Positions 33,992 through 44,744 of a DNA stretch of 64,000 bases are shown piece after piece (position 1 is the stretch's first letter; each line of letters begins with the position of its first letter). The stretch lies in NCBI RefSeq assembly GCF_963583255.1, contig NC_084808.1, forward strand, positions 13,849,201 through 13,913,200, given 5' to 3'. The translations under genes were made by a program, and so were the position numbers. This DNA comes from Pyrus communis. Taxonomy: Eukaryota; Streptophyta; Magnoliopsida; Rosales; Rosaceae. The notes beneath the pieces were generated by a model. That model was given only the letters and a program-made list of their open reading frames with translations. It had not been told where the DNA came from and searched no databases.

Positions 33992-36900
33992 CTAATAAAA
34001 ACTTATGCAAATTTCTTTCCACTTTTCTAGATAATCTTCTGCTAGTTTTATAAACTTTTTAGGAAATAATTCTAATTGGGAAATATAGTTGATGAATATT
34101 TTATCAAGATAGCCAAACTCTAATAGTAAGGCTGGGGTAACTTCTACTACATTATGCTTTTTCTTATGCTCATAACTAAAATATCATGGTCTAAAATCTC
34201 TCATGTTAATTCTGGCCACAACTATGCTAACTTCTGGTTTACAAATACAACTCTCTGTACTATCACAAAGACATTGTGGATACATTTTTGTAATAATATC
34301 CATCCTTGTTTTTGGATCAAAGATGGACTGATACAAAGCACATTGTAATTGTAATTGTAACTTTTTCATGAACTGTGATGCACTGCTCAAGATCTTATTT
34401 TGCATATTTGGTGGCATTATTCTTAATTTTTCTTTTGAAATTTTTTCTAATAGGATAACATCTATTATTAAGTCTAAAGCTATATTCCTAAGAAAACTTT
34501 CATATCTTTCTTGTTTTTCTTTGTCATTCAGATGTTGATGCTGCTCATTATTTTGATGCTGCTCCATTTTAATGTCTTCTTCTAAGAGCTCAATCTTAAT
34601 CTCTTCTATGGGCTCATTAGCCTCTTGTTCTATGGGTTCAATAACCTTTTTTTCTTTATTCTTATGTTGATCAATTTTCAAGCCTATTTTCTATTGGAAG
34701 TATGCCCACAAAGCTACTCATTTGATGTAATAGCTTTTGGAATACTTATTGTGTTAAACTATTATATGTTTAATGAAGGGAAAATCTTATTGTTAATCAC
34801 TATTTATTGTATTATGTGTTTAAACAATAAGGGAATCCAAGGAATGTATTTAATCTAAGAGAGAAGTGATCTAAGTAAGTTAGATTAACGAGACATTTCT
34901 CTTATGTTCATTCCTAAAACATTCCTGACCATAGGATTGCCAATTAGGCATTGACAATCTACTAAGGTTAGTATGTGTTATGTTAACTCAAGTGTGAGTA
35001 TGACTAGTCTCAAATCATTTAATGTTGGACACTGAGAGAAACATATAGGTGCTCAAAAGGTAATCAAGTACACTGAACCACAATCAAAAGAGAGTTCGAA
35101 CATACATGTCATGTAAGAACTCGTAAGTTGCAATACGCAAAGTAGTCATTTGACCTGAGGCATCATAGATGTCTAATGGTTAGGTCCTTGATCTTTAATC
35201 ATGTCAAAGGCATTCCATCGAGAGTGTCCACTATATTATTGGGATCAAGTTATCTAGTCATGTAGGTATATGAATGCACAACAAGGGATCTCTAACCTTC
35301 CATGGTAGAAAGAGAATACTCTGAGATATGATTCAGGAGTCTTTGGCCAAAGCATACGAATATGACTAGGAAGTTTGTTCCAAATCATATTCAATTGAAT
35401 TATATAGAGAAGTATCACATTGGATAGTAGACATGAAACAAACTATCACTCAAACAATGTGATTAAGAGTATTGTATTAGAGAATGACCGTATTGCATTG
35501 TAATTGTAACTGGATAGGTTCTCCAACCACTTATACTTAGCTTGGGTAGCCATAACATACTGCTAGGTGTCACTCATGGTTTGTGGAAGCCCTGAAAATT
35601 AGCAAACACTAATCTTCATCAAAGGGAGAATTGAAATGTAGTTTCAATTCACAATCGATAGTTAAGAGTAACAATTGCTCATTGCCTCGCTAATTGGAAC
35701 CTAATTGATAGTACACCAAGTAAGGATGAAAATGAAGAAATATAAATGAGATGGATAAGCAATTAAATAGTCTAATTGAGAATGGTCAAGATTAATTAAT
35801 TAGTTAATTAATTCTATGAAAGGTTCGTATGGGCTTTTAAGTTAGTTTCAGGTTTCGGGGCCCAAAAGGGCTAGGCCCATTGAGTTTAGGTTGTGTGACA
35901 ACTAAAACTAAATGGAAATTAACCCAAAAACAAAGTCAAAACGGGCCAAGGGTGAGTGGTAGCAAACTTGGGTTAATTGCAAGTTTGCCACTCACATGTG
36001 AGGTGGTATAAAGGCAATTTTGTAGCCATTCTCTCATTAGGGTTTTCTTGAGTCAAAGAAAAAAATACTTTTTCTCTCTTTTTCTCTACAGAGGTTGGCC
36101 ACTTAGGGAAGGGATAGCTAGCAATCTTTCTTCCTCTAAGTCATCCATTTTCATCTTCACAGCTCATCCTTGGTGTGAAGACTTAGAGACACCAAACCTT
36201 TGGTGTTCTTGGAGATCATTTCCTCACATCCTCAAGGAGAAAATGAGTATCAAAAGGAAGAAAATCACAAGGAAAATCTAAGGAGCTATGAGGTGACTTG
36301 AATGCCCTCCACTTGGGTGAATCCCTTGTGTAAACAAGGATGAGCTTCAAGGGTAATGAATCTCAAAATCCTTCCTTCTCTTTAATGTTGTTAAAGAGTC
36401 TTGTGGTTTACCATTTACTAGGCTTTGAAAGTCATGGGTTTTAGAATTATTTTTTAGGGTTTTAGAATTGTTTTTTAATGCATGCCTACTTTAAAGTGTT
36501 ATTAGTTTGCTTATGTGTTCAAATGTTCTCACATGTTCTTAGCTAGGACCAAAAATTTCCTTCATTTTCAACTCTCTGTTCAAGGTGTCGCTTGCCTTTT
36601 GCTGCATTCTAATATATTGGAGTTCTTGGTTCATTTTGGTAAACTCACTAAGTAATGACTCATGGTCTCTAAAAATGACTTGAAGGTTATGCTCAAGGGA
36701 ATAAATATGACGCTAGCTTTGATGGAAATTAAAATTAAAATTTTCAAACTCTTGTTCTAAGGTTCTAATTAGTTTTTCGTGACCTAACCTCTTGCTTGGC
36801 TGTTTGATTTGGATATTCCAAAAATTATCTAAGAGAACCTGCTGCCTATCAGAGAGTTTTGCTACCCTTGACCTATACCTCAGAGTTGGATTTCTGATTC

Positions 36901-37078
36901 CTTCAACAAGAGTGCCATTAAAGTTAAAAGTAGGTACTGGTGGTGATTCTAGTCTGCTTATACTATTTTGGAGTCCATTGAATGATGGAGGTCCATGGTG
37001 CATCATTATGTTATTGAAAGGTGCTTTTCTACCTTGTGGTCTTATGCTATTTGAGGATGATGGTATATGATATTCCAT
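33992..37078 (-). pseudogene. Viral ORF2 remnant, split by a solo LTR and stopped
   Basis: The 5' part is 37078 to about 36560. It is rich in charged residues, with a helical, coiled-coil-like stretch at 36565-36680 that continues beyond a stop at 36713 in a shifted frame. The 3' part runs from about 34690 to 33992, with a Glu/Lys/Gln-rich segment, a CLCDSTESCIC cysteine cluster near 34220 and a stop at 34184-34186, after which the same frame stays open to 33992. The two parts are separated by the 1.9-kb LTR at 34692-36554. The function of this second protein is not known in florendoviruses. A further open stretch with acidic residues at 33730-33850 may be viral too. Confidence 0.75.
34692..36554. 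mobile_element. Probable solo LTR (~1.86 kb, Ty1-copia-like) inserted in viral ORF2
   Basis: The start TATTGGAAGTATGCCCAC resembles a TGTTGGAAGT copia LTR start with one mutation. A promoter-like GGTATAAAGG is at about 36005. The flanks are TTTTC (34687-34691) and ATTTC (about 36555-36559), an imperfect 5-bp duplication. Viral coding sequence resumes on each side. No gag-pol is present. The ends are fixed mainly by where the viral frame is broken, so they may be off by a few bases. Confidence 0.65.
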
Positions 37079-39169
37079 TCATGTTCAACGAATTAATCTT
37101 GATAAGATATCAGCTAATGTATTGTCACTACCTTTTATACGTTCAAAAATTGGTTTAAAACCATTTCCTATAATTGAATCAATAAAATTAACTCATCTTC
37201 GGGCTGCTTATTTATTAGCATGTATCTTGTTATAATGACAAACTATATTTTGACAATCTGTTCTAATCGTAAATACTACATTATGAAAAAATAAAGAGAA
37301 TGCTTCAAGTGAGTTAATTATTCCTAAAATTTTTAAATCTGTTAATGATAGTCTTGATTATACATCACTAAATTTTCTTGATGAATATCTACAAACTTGT
37401 TCCTCAGACTTTGGTGACTCATTATGCTTTTTCTGTTATAGTATACATGCCCATCCTAATGATGAAGCGTCTGTTTCAACTATTTTATAACTATCATCTA
37501 ATGGTAATGTTAATGGCTTAAGTTGAGTAATTTCTTCTTTTATATTTTTGAACTAATTTAATAACTTCACTATTAAAATATTTTTTATCATGTTTTGTTA
37601 GTTTTACTATGTAATACTGCTAATTTTATTCCTAAATCAGGGATAAAATTTCTTGCATAATTTAACAATCCTAAAAATACTTGTAACTATTTTTTATCTT
37701 CTAACTTATATGGAAATTCTAAGACTTTTTTAGCTATATGACCTAGTAATTGTATTGTACCTAACTTGATATACATTCCTAAAAACTCTATATCTTGCTT
37801 TTCTAATGCTATTTTATTTTTGCTAATCACAATTCCATTATTAATAAATTCTTGTAAAACTATCTCTAATTGCTTCCTATGTTCATTTCTATGTTTACTA
37901 TGTACTAAAATATCATCTACATAAACACTACAAAAATTATCATATTTCTTAAAAATTTGATCTGTCTTTATTTGAAAGATTGATGGAGCATTTTTAAGTC
38001 CAAATGACATAACAAGCCACTCAAAATGTCATTCTGGACAAGTAAAAGATGTCCACTCAATTAATTCTTCTACTAATCATATTTGCCAAAATCCTGATTT
38101 ACAATCAAATTTACTAAAATATTTACTCTTTTGAATTTTATTTATAAGCTCATCCTTATTTGGCAACTTATAACTATCTTCATATGTATTATCATTTAAT
38201 CTCTTGTAATTATAAACTATTATAGCCTTACCTCTCTTTAGCTCTGAATATTTTCTCACAACAAATGCTATTGATCTATGTCTAGACTTGGAGGGTCTAA
38301 TTACTTTAAATTTAACAACTCTTTTATTTGCTGCTCAAACTCTTGTTTATCTAATAAACTACAATGCATATCAGTTGTCTTAATGGTTAAATCTGGATTA
38401 ATTATATCTAATTTTGCTAATATTTTATTTTTACTCCAATGTAAATGTGGATCTTCTCCTATAATTCTAGTTTGTTCTGCTAATTGTAATAATTCTTCTA
38501 AACTCTTTAGTCTATCTAATTGTAATATTTTTATAGGAGTTCCTTCTTCTAAAATCGAATATTCATGTTCAAATATTTCTTCATCAAACTCTTCTATATT
38601 ATTATGATCATCATTTTCTTTTAAATTTTCTAAATAATGACTATCTTGGCCACTAGACTCTTTTATACTTATACTTTTGTATACTTCTACAGTATTACTT
38701 TGATCAGTTATTGTAATGCCTCTTTTGAAAAATGTTATGTAGGGATTCATAAATAAAAAACATGGCAAACTTTTCAAAAAATTTAAACCTAAAATGAATG
38801 GGTATGATCCTACTGGTGAAACAAATGTTAATGGTAAATTAAATTGTTGTTTTTCTACTTTAATAGACTCATTATTAATACAATGTGTTAAATAAACTTG
38901 TTTCTCATCAAACTGTGTTATTCTCACTGGTTTTGCTAATTTTTGTCTATATTGTTCTGGTACTAACTCTTCTCTTATGACACTCTTTGTGCTTCCTGTA
39001 TCTATCATAGTTGTTGTTTGTATTTTGTGTTCTTTTGCTATTTTTATTTCACAATTTATGGTAATTAAAGAACTATTTTTTTTGTTTTTCTATACTATAA
39101 ACAATATTTCCTAATATTTCAGTACTTTCTTGTGATTCTGTTGAATTAATTTCTAATAAGGAAGTGTTA

Positions 39170-39267
39170 TTGGCACTCCAAAAATCTCATTCTACACTCC
39201 TCACAAGTGTATTTTTCTTTCCTAATATAGAAAGTTTGGAGTGTAGAATGAGATTTTTAGAGTGCTA
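39170..39267. mobile_element. Small Tourist-like MITE in the viral copy
   Basis: About 98 bp with near-perfect terminal inverted repeats of ~32 bp. The left end reads TGGCACTCCAAAAATCTC and the right end, reversed, TAGCACTCTAAAAATCTC, followed on both sides by ATTCTACACTCC. TTA-type trinucleotides flank it, suggesting the PIF/Harbinger (Tourist) class, but the exact TSD is ambiguous because of TAATAA repeats. Confidence 0.75.
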
Positions 39268-40228
39268 ATAATAATGCCCTTTCTAATAATCTATTACTAT
39301 AACACTTTTCACACAATATTGAATATGTATTATAATATTTATTTGCGACTAACTTGCTACACTTATGACATTTTTTTGGCCAACCTAAATTTATATATTT
39401 ATACTCTTCTTTATGTTGTTCTTCTATGAATGCACACATATATTCTTCTAAATCACTATTTGAACAACTTGAATCTTCCGAGTCTGAATCTATCATATTT
39501 ATACTTTCTATACTATAAATACTCTCATTATCACTTAAATTATCTAAACTATATATTGACTGTATATCCTCATCCTCTTCTAATTTAAATAACTCCATCA
39601 AATGTACTTTATCTCTCGGTTGTTTTCCTAATTTTGGACATTTAGTTCTAATATGCCCAACTTTTTCACATAAATAACATTTACAACTACTCTTATCTTT
39701 TGGTACTTTATATTTTATAATCCAAGGTCTGCCACTTCGTTTCCTAAATTGTTTTGGAATATATTTTCTCTTCCTATATGTTCTTGAATATCTTGTACTA
39801 AAATTGTTATGTTGTATGTATGGTTTATATGACTTATATTTCTTTTTGTATATTTTCTTATGCTTATTTTCTTATGACAATCATACTGTTATAGTAAATC
39901 TATATTTTTACAGCTCATTAAAATTGTTTCCTAATTTGTCTCTTAACTTTTATTTGACTACACTTTTGTCTAAGTATATCATATACATGTTGAATTCTAG
40001 ATCCTAGTGCAATATCATTTTTCTTTGGGTGCTTTTGCCATTCATTCCAAATATTTTCTCCTATTGGTCCTTTTATTTTTGTCATATAGGTGTCTAATAA
40101 ATTAATATCACTAATTCTACCTGTTCTTCTTAAATATTTAAAAAATCTGTAGTATACTCAGCTATATACTATAAATCACAAATTTGTAATTATTCTAAAT
40201 TTCTAATTGCTCTTATTTGTTCTTATTC

Positions 40229-40876
40229 TGTCACATCCCGGCCCGGGCCCTCACCACATCCCAGGCTCAACTTCATCGTAGCACAATATTGTCCGCTTTG
40301 GGCCCCTACCACACCCTCACGGTTTTGTTTCTGAGAACTCACACAAGAACTTCCCAATGGATCACTCATCCTAGGAATGCTCTCACCCGAACTCACTTAA
40401 TTTCGACGTTCTGATGAACTTCGAAGCTAGTGAGCTCCCAAAAGGCCTCGTTCTAGGTACAAATGGGAATATCCATATAAGGCTTATAGGATCCACTCCC
40501 TTGGACGATGTGGGATGTTACAATCCACCCCCTTAGGGGCCCGATATCCCTGTAGGCATACTTTCGACCAAGGATACCAAATTGTCACATCCCGGCCTGG
40601 GCCCCCACCACATCTCGGGCTTGACTTCACCATTGCACGATATTGTCCACTTTGGGCCCCTACCACACCCTCATGGTTTTGTTTCTGGGAACTCACACGA
40701 GAACTTCCTAGCGGATCACCCATCCTGTGAATGCTCTCACCCGAACTTGCTTAATTTCAAAGTTCCGACGAACTCCAAAGCTAGTGAGCTCCCAAAAGGC
40801 CTCTTTCTAGGTAGAGATGGGAATGTACATATAAGGCTTACAGGATCCACTCCCTTGGACGATGTGGGATGTTACA
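40229..40876 (-). mobile_element. Cassandra TRIM element, inserted in the viral coat-protein region
   Basis: Two 294-bp LTRs at 40229-40522 and 40583-40876 flank a 60-bp interior. Read on the minus strand each LTR begins TGTAACATCCCACATCG and ends GGATGTGACA. Each carries a 5S rRNA-like segment (about 40341-40411 in the first), recognisable by the AAGTTAAG box and the GGGTGA...GGGAAGT internal-promoter region. The interior holds a worn primer site (TTTGGTATCC) and a purine tract (CCTAAGGGGG). The flanks TATTC and TGTTC form an imperfect 5-bp TSD. The LTRs differ at roughly one base in nine by eye, so the insertion is old. No coding capacity, as expected for Cassandra. Confidence 0.93.
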
Positions 40877-43708
40877 TGTTCGCTTCTGTCATCTAACCTA
40901 TTATGATCTAAAAATTCTTGTTTAATCAAAGTAACAAAACCATCAATATTAAAATGCGTTTTAGCTCCCTGATGTTGTTCTGGATTTTGAACTTTCCATG
41001 AATGGAAATAATAAAAAACCAAACCATCTAAAGTATGCTCAAAATAATCTAACATATTTTGTGAATTACTAAAATCTAACATTAATGTTGTATGTACGCA
41101 ACATTTTTCTCATCTCTCAATTGTTCTCTCTTGTGGATCTACACTATCTAAGTTTAATATATTACCTGCTATATTAATTTGTTCTAATCCTCTTAAATAT
41201 GGAATTCTATTTTTTTTAGGTGGTTTCATTATACTTTCTTCTTTGTAATCTACACTTGTTTGTTCATTATATTGCTCATTTGTTGGTCTAAAAAATTGTT
41301 GATTAGTTCTGCTTATGTATCCTGGATTTTCTACTCCTGATGTACTACTTTCTTCTGCTGGATTACATTCTACTTTCCAATTCTAATAAATTATTATATT
41401 CTTTTGATCCTAAAATATGTTCTACTCCTATTTCTAAAATTAATTTTTTCATCTCTTCCTATGAAATTATATGTAGTCCTAAATCATATGTCTTATATTT
41501 TTCTAAGTATTGTTCTTCATCTAAATGATCAATATCTTCTATAAGCTTATCTACAATATGATAAAAAAAAAAAAAAAAATCAACTAAATTAATATTTAAA
41601 TTATCAAAAGCCATATGAATACTCTCATTTTCAATCTCACTCTCATCCTCTTCTATATTTTCTAGTTGCTTGTAATTACTAAACCTAATTGTTGTTTTAC
41701 CTGTACTAGTTTCATATATTTGTACTCTATCTGGTTATCTATCTTTTGTTACTTGTAAATTAGGTAATGTCCACTGAGTTCCTTCTAAAAAGTTATTATC
41801 TATGGGTTTTGCTTCTATCATATTTATATGCTTACTACCAAATATTTAAACTAAATTTTGAAATTCTAAATTAAACTTATGATCATATTTATCAGACACT
41901 TTTTCAATATCCATTAAATTAATACACAAATTTTTATACTCTCCTTTAATATTATAATATTTTGTTCTTATGCTCACTTTAATATATTTACTAAATTCGT
42001 TTATTGTCATAACATAATTTGGAATACATCCTATGACTGCTAAGTTTGAACTTAAATCTACTTCAGTTGTTGCTATTGCTGCTTGTTGGTGATTATTTCA
42101 TCTATTATCATATATGTATACTAAAGCTTTTATGCCTACTTGTGCTCTGATTAATCCTGCTATTCCAATTAATATTGTTCATATGTAATATGATTGAAAT
42201 GTGATTTTTTTTAAATGGATAACTGCTTCTTTACTAAGTAAATTAAGTGTAACTTCTTTATCAATACAACTAACTTCATGTTGACTGATGCTACTTACAA
42301 TTCTACTTCTATTTTCAAATAATTGGTACAAATTATATTTATTTTTCTATGTTTTCTCAAATCATCTTCTAATAAATTCTTGTGCTTCCTCATCATTTGG
42401 GTAGATATCTTCGGCTTTAACTATTTCTTTTCCTTTTCTCCTAAAAAGTTCCATTTTCTGTTATCAAAATGATTTATTTTAGGTTTTCTAACATGATTAT
42501 TGGTACTTAAAGTTAAATTTTCTAATTTTTTCTAACAAAGATGGTGGAAGTGATGAAGATGTGTTATGTAAAACTTGGTTTATTTCTACTATTTGTTCTT
42601 CAACTTGATCTAGTTTTTAGCCAAACTTAAAACTAATTGAATAATTAAATTATTTTGCCTAATGAGAATATTAATACTAGCTACTTGTGTTGAAAAATCT
42701 GTTAAATGTATTGGTCATTTATTTAACTTACTAATTTCTTTCAAAGCTTGGATATATTTTCTACTGGTTCTAGAATCGGTTATTTACCTAATAATCTATT
42801 TATTTTATTTTGCAACTTATCTACTTGTTCACTCAACTCTTTTTGCACTAATTGAATTTTTTGAACTTCCAATTTTAACTGCTCAATTATTTCTAATGAT
42901 CTGAGTTCTACTTGCTTAGGCTTACTATCTATGAGGTCAATAAGCTCTTTTATCTCTGTTTTGCTAGGAAACCTTTGAATATTTTTATTATTATCTTCTA
43001 ACTGAGATGTAATATAATATAAATTTTGTCTAATTGTTTTTATGGAATTTTTCTAAAAATGCTATAACAACTGGTTCAACAAATGATTATGCTTACTATT
43101 TTCTAATTTTATATTTTCTGCTTGACTAATAATAAGATCTAGAATACTATTGGCTTGTGGATTTTTCTTTACTATGCAAAATATGATTATGCTTTCTCAA
43201 TGGAAAATAACAAACTAAACTATTTTGGTTTAAGGTTATTTTTCTTTTTTTGAGGTTCACTAATTTCTAAATTAAGGTAATCTATCATAAGCGACAATCT
43301 ACCTTTCTCTAAAGTTACCGCTAACTAGTTTCTTAGAAACTCTCTTTCTTCTCTCAGGGTCTCTAAAACTTGATATGTTGCTCTTTTTGCTTCTAAAACT
43401 CTATGCTGCACTTCTGTGTTATTATATTTACAAATAAATGAAGGATGTTCAAGATAACCAAGATAAAACTTTTGCTTCTTCAAAGTCCTACTAGTTCTTT
43501 TGGATATATATGCTAATCTTCTCGTTATGCTAGTTATAGTCAGGTGTCTAGGACAATAGATACCTAGTGGTTATGGTTGACAAGGTCTACAAAGACAATA
43601 ATATTTGTTATTCATGCAAAATAAAAAAAGTGTGATATCAGTTGAGTTAATGATTTCCATCCTCAATGTACTTTACTATTATAATTATACTATTAAAATG
43701 CTAAACTT

Positions 43709-43721
43709 GGCTCTGATACCA
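43709..43721 (-). promoter_or_regulatory. tRNA-Met primer-binding site of the viral copy
   Basis: The minus strand reads TGGTATCAGAGCC, complementary to the 3' end of initiator tRNA-Met. It is the start point of minus-strand DNA synthesis in caulimovirids. It lies about 530 nt downstream of the TATA box, a normal leader distance for the family. Confidence 0.85.
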
Positions 43722-44092
43722 AATTCGATAAGCAAGCCCAGTTAAATAGTCGGATGACCATTATAACAACTAAACATAAAACCTTGCACAAGGAACTCGA
43801 AATGTTTCAGCATGATGACCACTCACAATGCAGGTATAAAGTCATAACAGCTGAAATTAGAGGTATGAAGAACTCAGATGTACCATGATTAATGTCCAGT
43901 TATTTATATGGCAAGCATTCAACTATAACAGAGTGCTCGAACAAAGTATGATTGTTAGTTTAGCAGGTTAATAATATAACTACAATAGTGTTTCCCTGTT
44001 TTGGACTAGAAATCTAATTAAACAAACACACTAAAGAAAGAAAGAAAACTTACTTAAAACTTAGAGATTGCTTGAATCTGTACACTTGAACT

Positions 44093-44098
44093 TTTATT
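44093..44098 (-). terminator. Polyadenylation signal of the viral copy
   Basis: AATAAA on the minus strand, about 150 nt downstream of the TATA box. Caulimovirid genomes put the polyadenylation signal after the transcription start so that the RNA is terminally redundant; spacing and order fit. Confidence 0.6.
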
Positions 44099-44246
44099 GA
44101 TATATAGAATGTTTACAAAGATAAGTGTTTACAAAGAAGTGTTTACAAAAATTCTAGGAAGGTTTTGGATGCTTGAGTGTATAAGAATTGAAGTATGGTG
44201 TGCGTATGGTGTGAGTACGGTGTCTTTACAATGAATGGAACTCCTC

Positions 44247-44253
44247 TTATATA
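44247..44253 (-). promoter_or_regulatory. TATA box of the viral promoter
   Basis: The minus strand reads CTTTATATAAGAGGAGTTC, a caulimovirid-style TATA region with the transcript heading into the viral genome. The DNA upstream of it (44260-44590) contains AAGAAGACAAGCAAG-type purine-rich motifs resembling enhancer regions of such promoters. Confidence 0.65.
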
Positions 44254-44744
44254 AAGTGGGTGAGGATACTACGGAAACAAATAAAAATAAAAAATAAAAA
44301 ATAAAAAAATTCTTTAAAAATGAATAATGTGGACATCTCCTTGATAGTTGTCATTTTGCTTCTACTGTTGTTGAAATTGTCAGCATTGTTTTTGAAATGT
44401 GATTTGACTTATTTATCTTCTTTTGCATGTGAACTTGCTTGTCTTCTTTTGCTTTATCTTGATAAATGCGTAAACTCTGCTGAATGTTGGAAGTTGGAAC
44501 ACCTTTGCCTTTTTAAGGCTTTCAAAGACAACCTTAGCATTTTGAAAATTATTTGTCCTTGTGATTAAATGAAAGTTTTCTAAAGTGTTTTGGCTAGTTT
44601 TTCAAAATAAAAAAAAATAAAAAAAGATAGCAAAGAAGGGGATCAGAAAGTAAAATCAGAAGGAAAAGGAAAACAGAGTAGGTGGGCAGTGAGAATCAAA
44701 TCAAGTGAACTTGAGAACCACGTAACACCCAAGGATCGTCCTCA

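Larger units (their letters stand above)
37100..43600 (-). pseudogene. Viral ORF1 polyprotein remnant (MP, CP, protease, RT, RNase H)
   Basis: On the minus strand from the high coordinate down: a coiled-coil-type N-terminal region (about 42400-43600, heavily decayed); a 30K-type movement-protein region (about 41590-42300); a coat-protein region (about 39257-41480) interrupted by a Cassandra element; a C-x2-C-x4-H-x4-C finger at 39638-39679, normal for caulimovirid coat proteins; acidic, Asp/Glu-rich stretches at 39480-39600; a second Cys-rich cluster at 39290-39370; an aspartic protease with Asp-Thr-Gly near 39000; reverse transcriptase at 37687-38280 with an FDCKSGFWQI motif near 38080 and YVDD at 37912-37923; then RNase H remnants to about 37100. 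Stops and frame breaks separate nearly every segment, for example between 38011 and 38077. No product is expected. Confidence 0.85.
33550..44590 (-). mobile_element. Endogenous caulimovirid (florendovirus-like) copy, nearly full length, nested insertions
   Basis: Read on the minus strand, the order is a promoter with TATA box (44247-44253), an AATAAA (44093-44098), a tRNA-Met primer site (43709-43721), a movement-protein region, a coat-protein region with CCHC finger, an aspartic protease, reverse transcriptase, RNase H, then a separate second ORF. There is no integrase and no LTR pair, which is the caulimovirid plan. A second ORF downstream of the polyprotein is known from florendoviruses, so I favour that genus; petuvirus-like is the alternative. 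Removing the inserted solo LTR, MITE and Cassandra leaves about 8.4 kb, close to a complete genome. Both reading units carry many stops, so it is a dead fossil. The outer ends are estimates. Confidence 0.88.

Noticed and set aside
40217..40896. ORFs across the Cassandra element
   Set aside because: Cassandra is non-coding; these frames are chance readings of LTR sequence.
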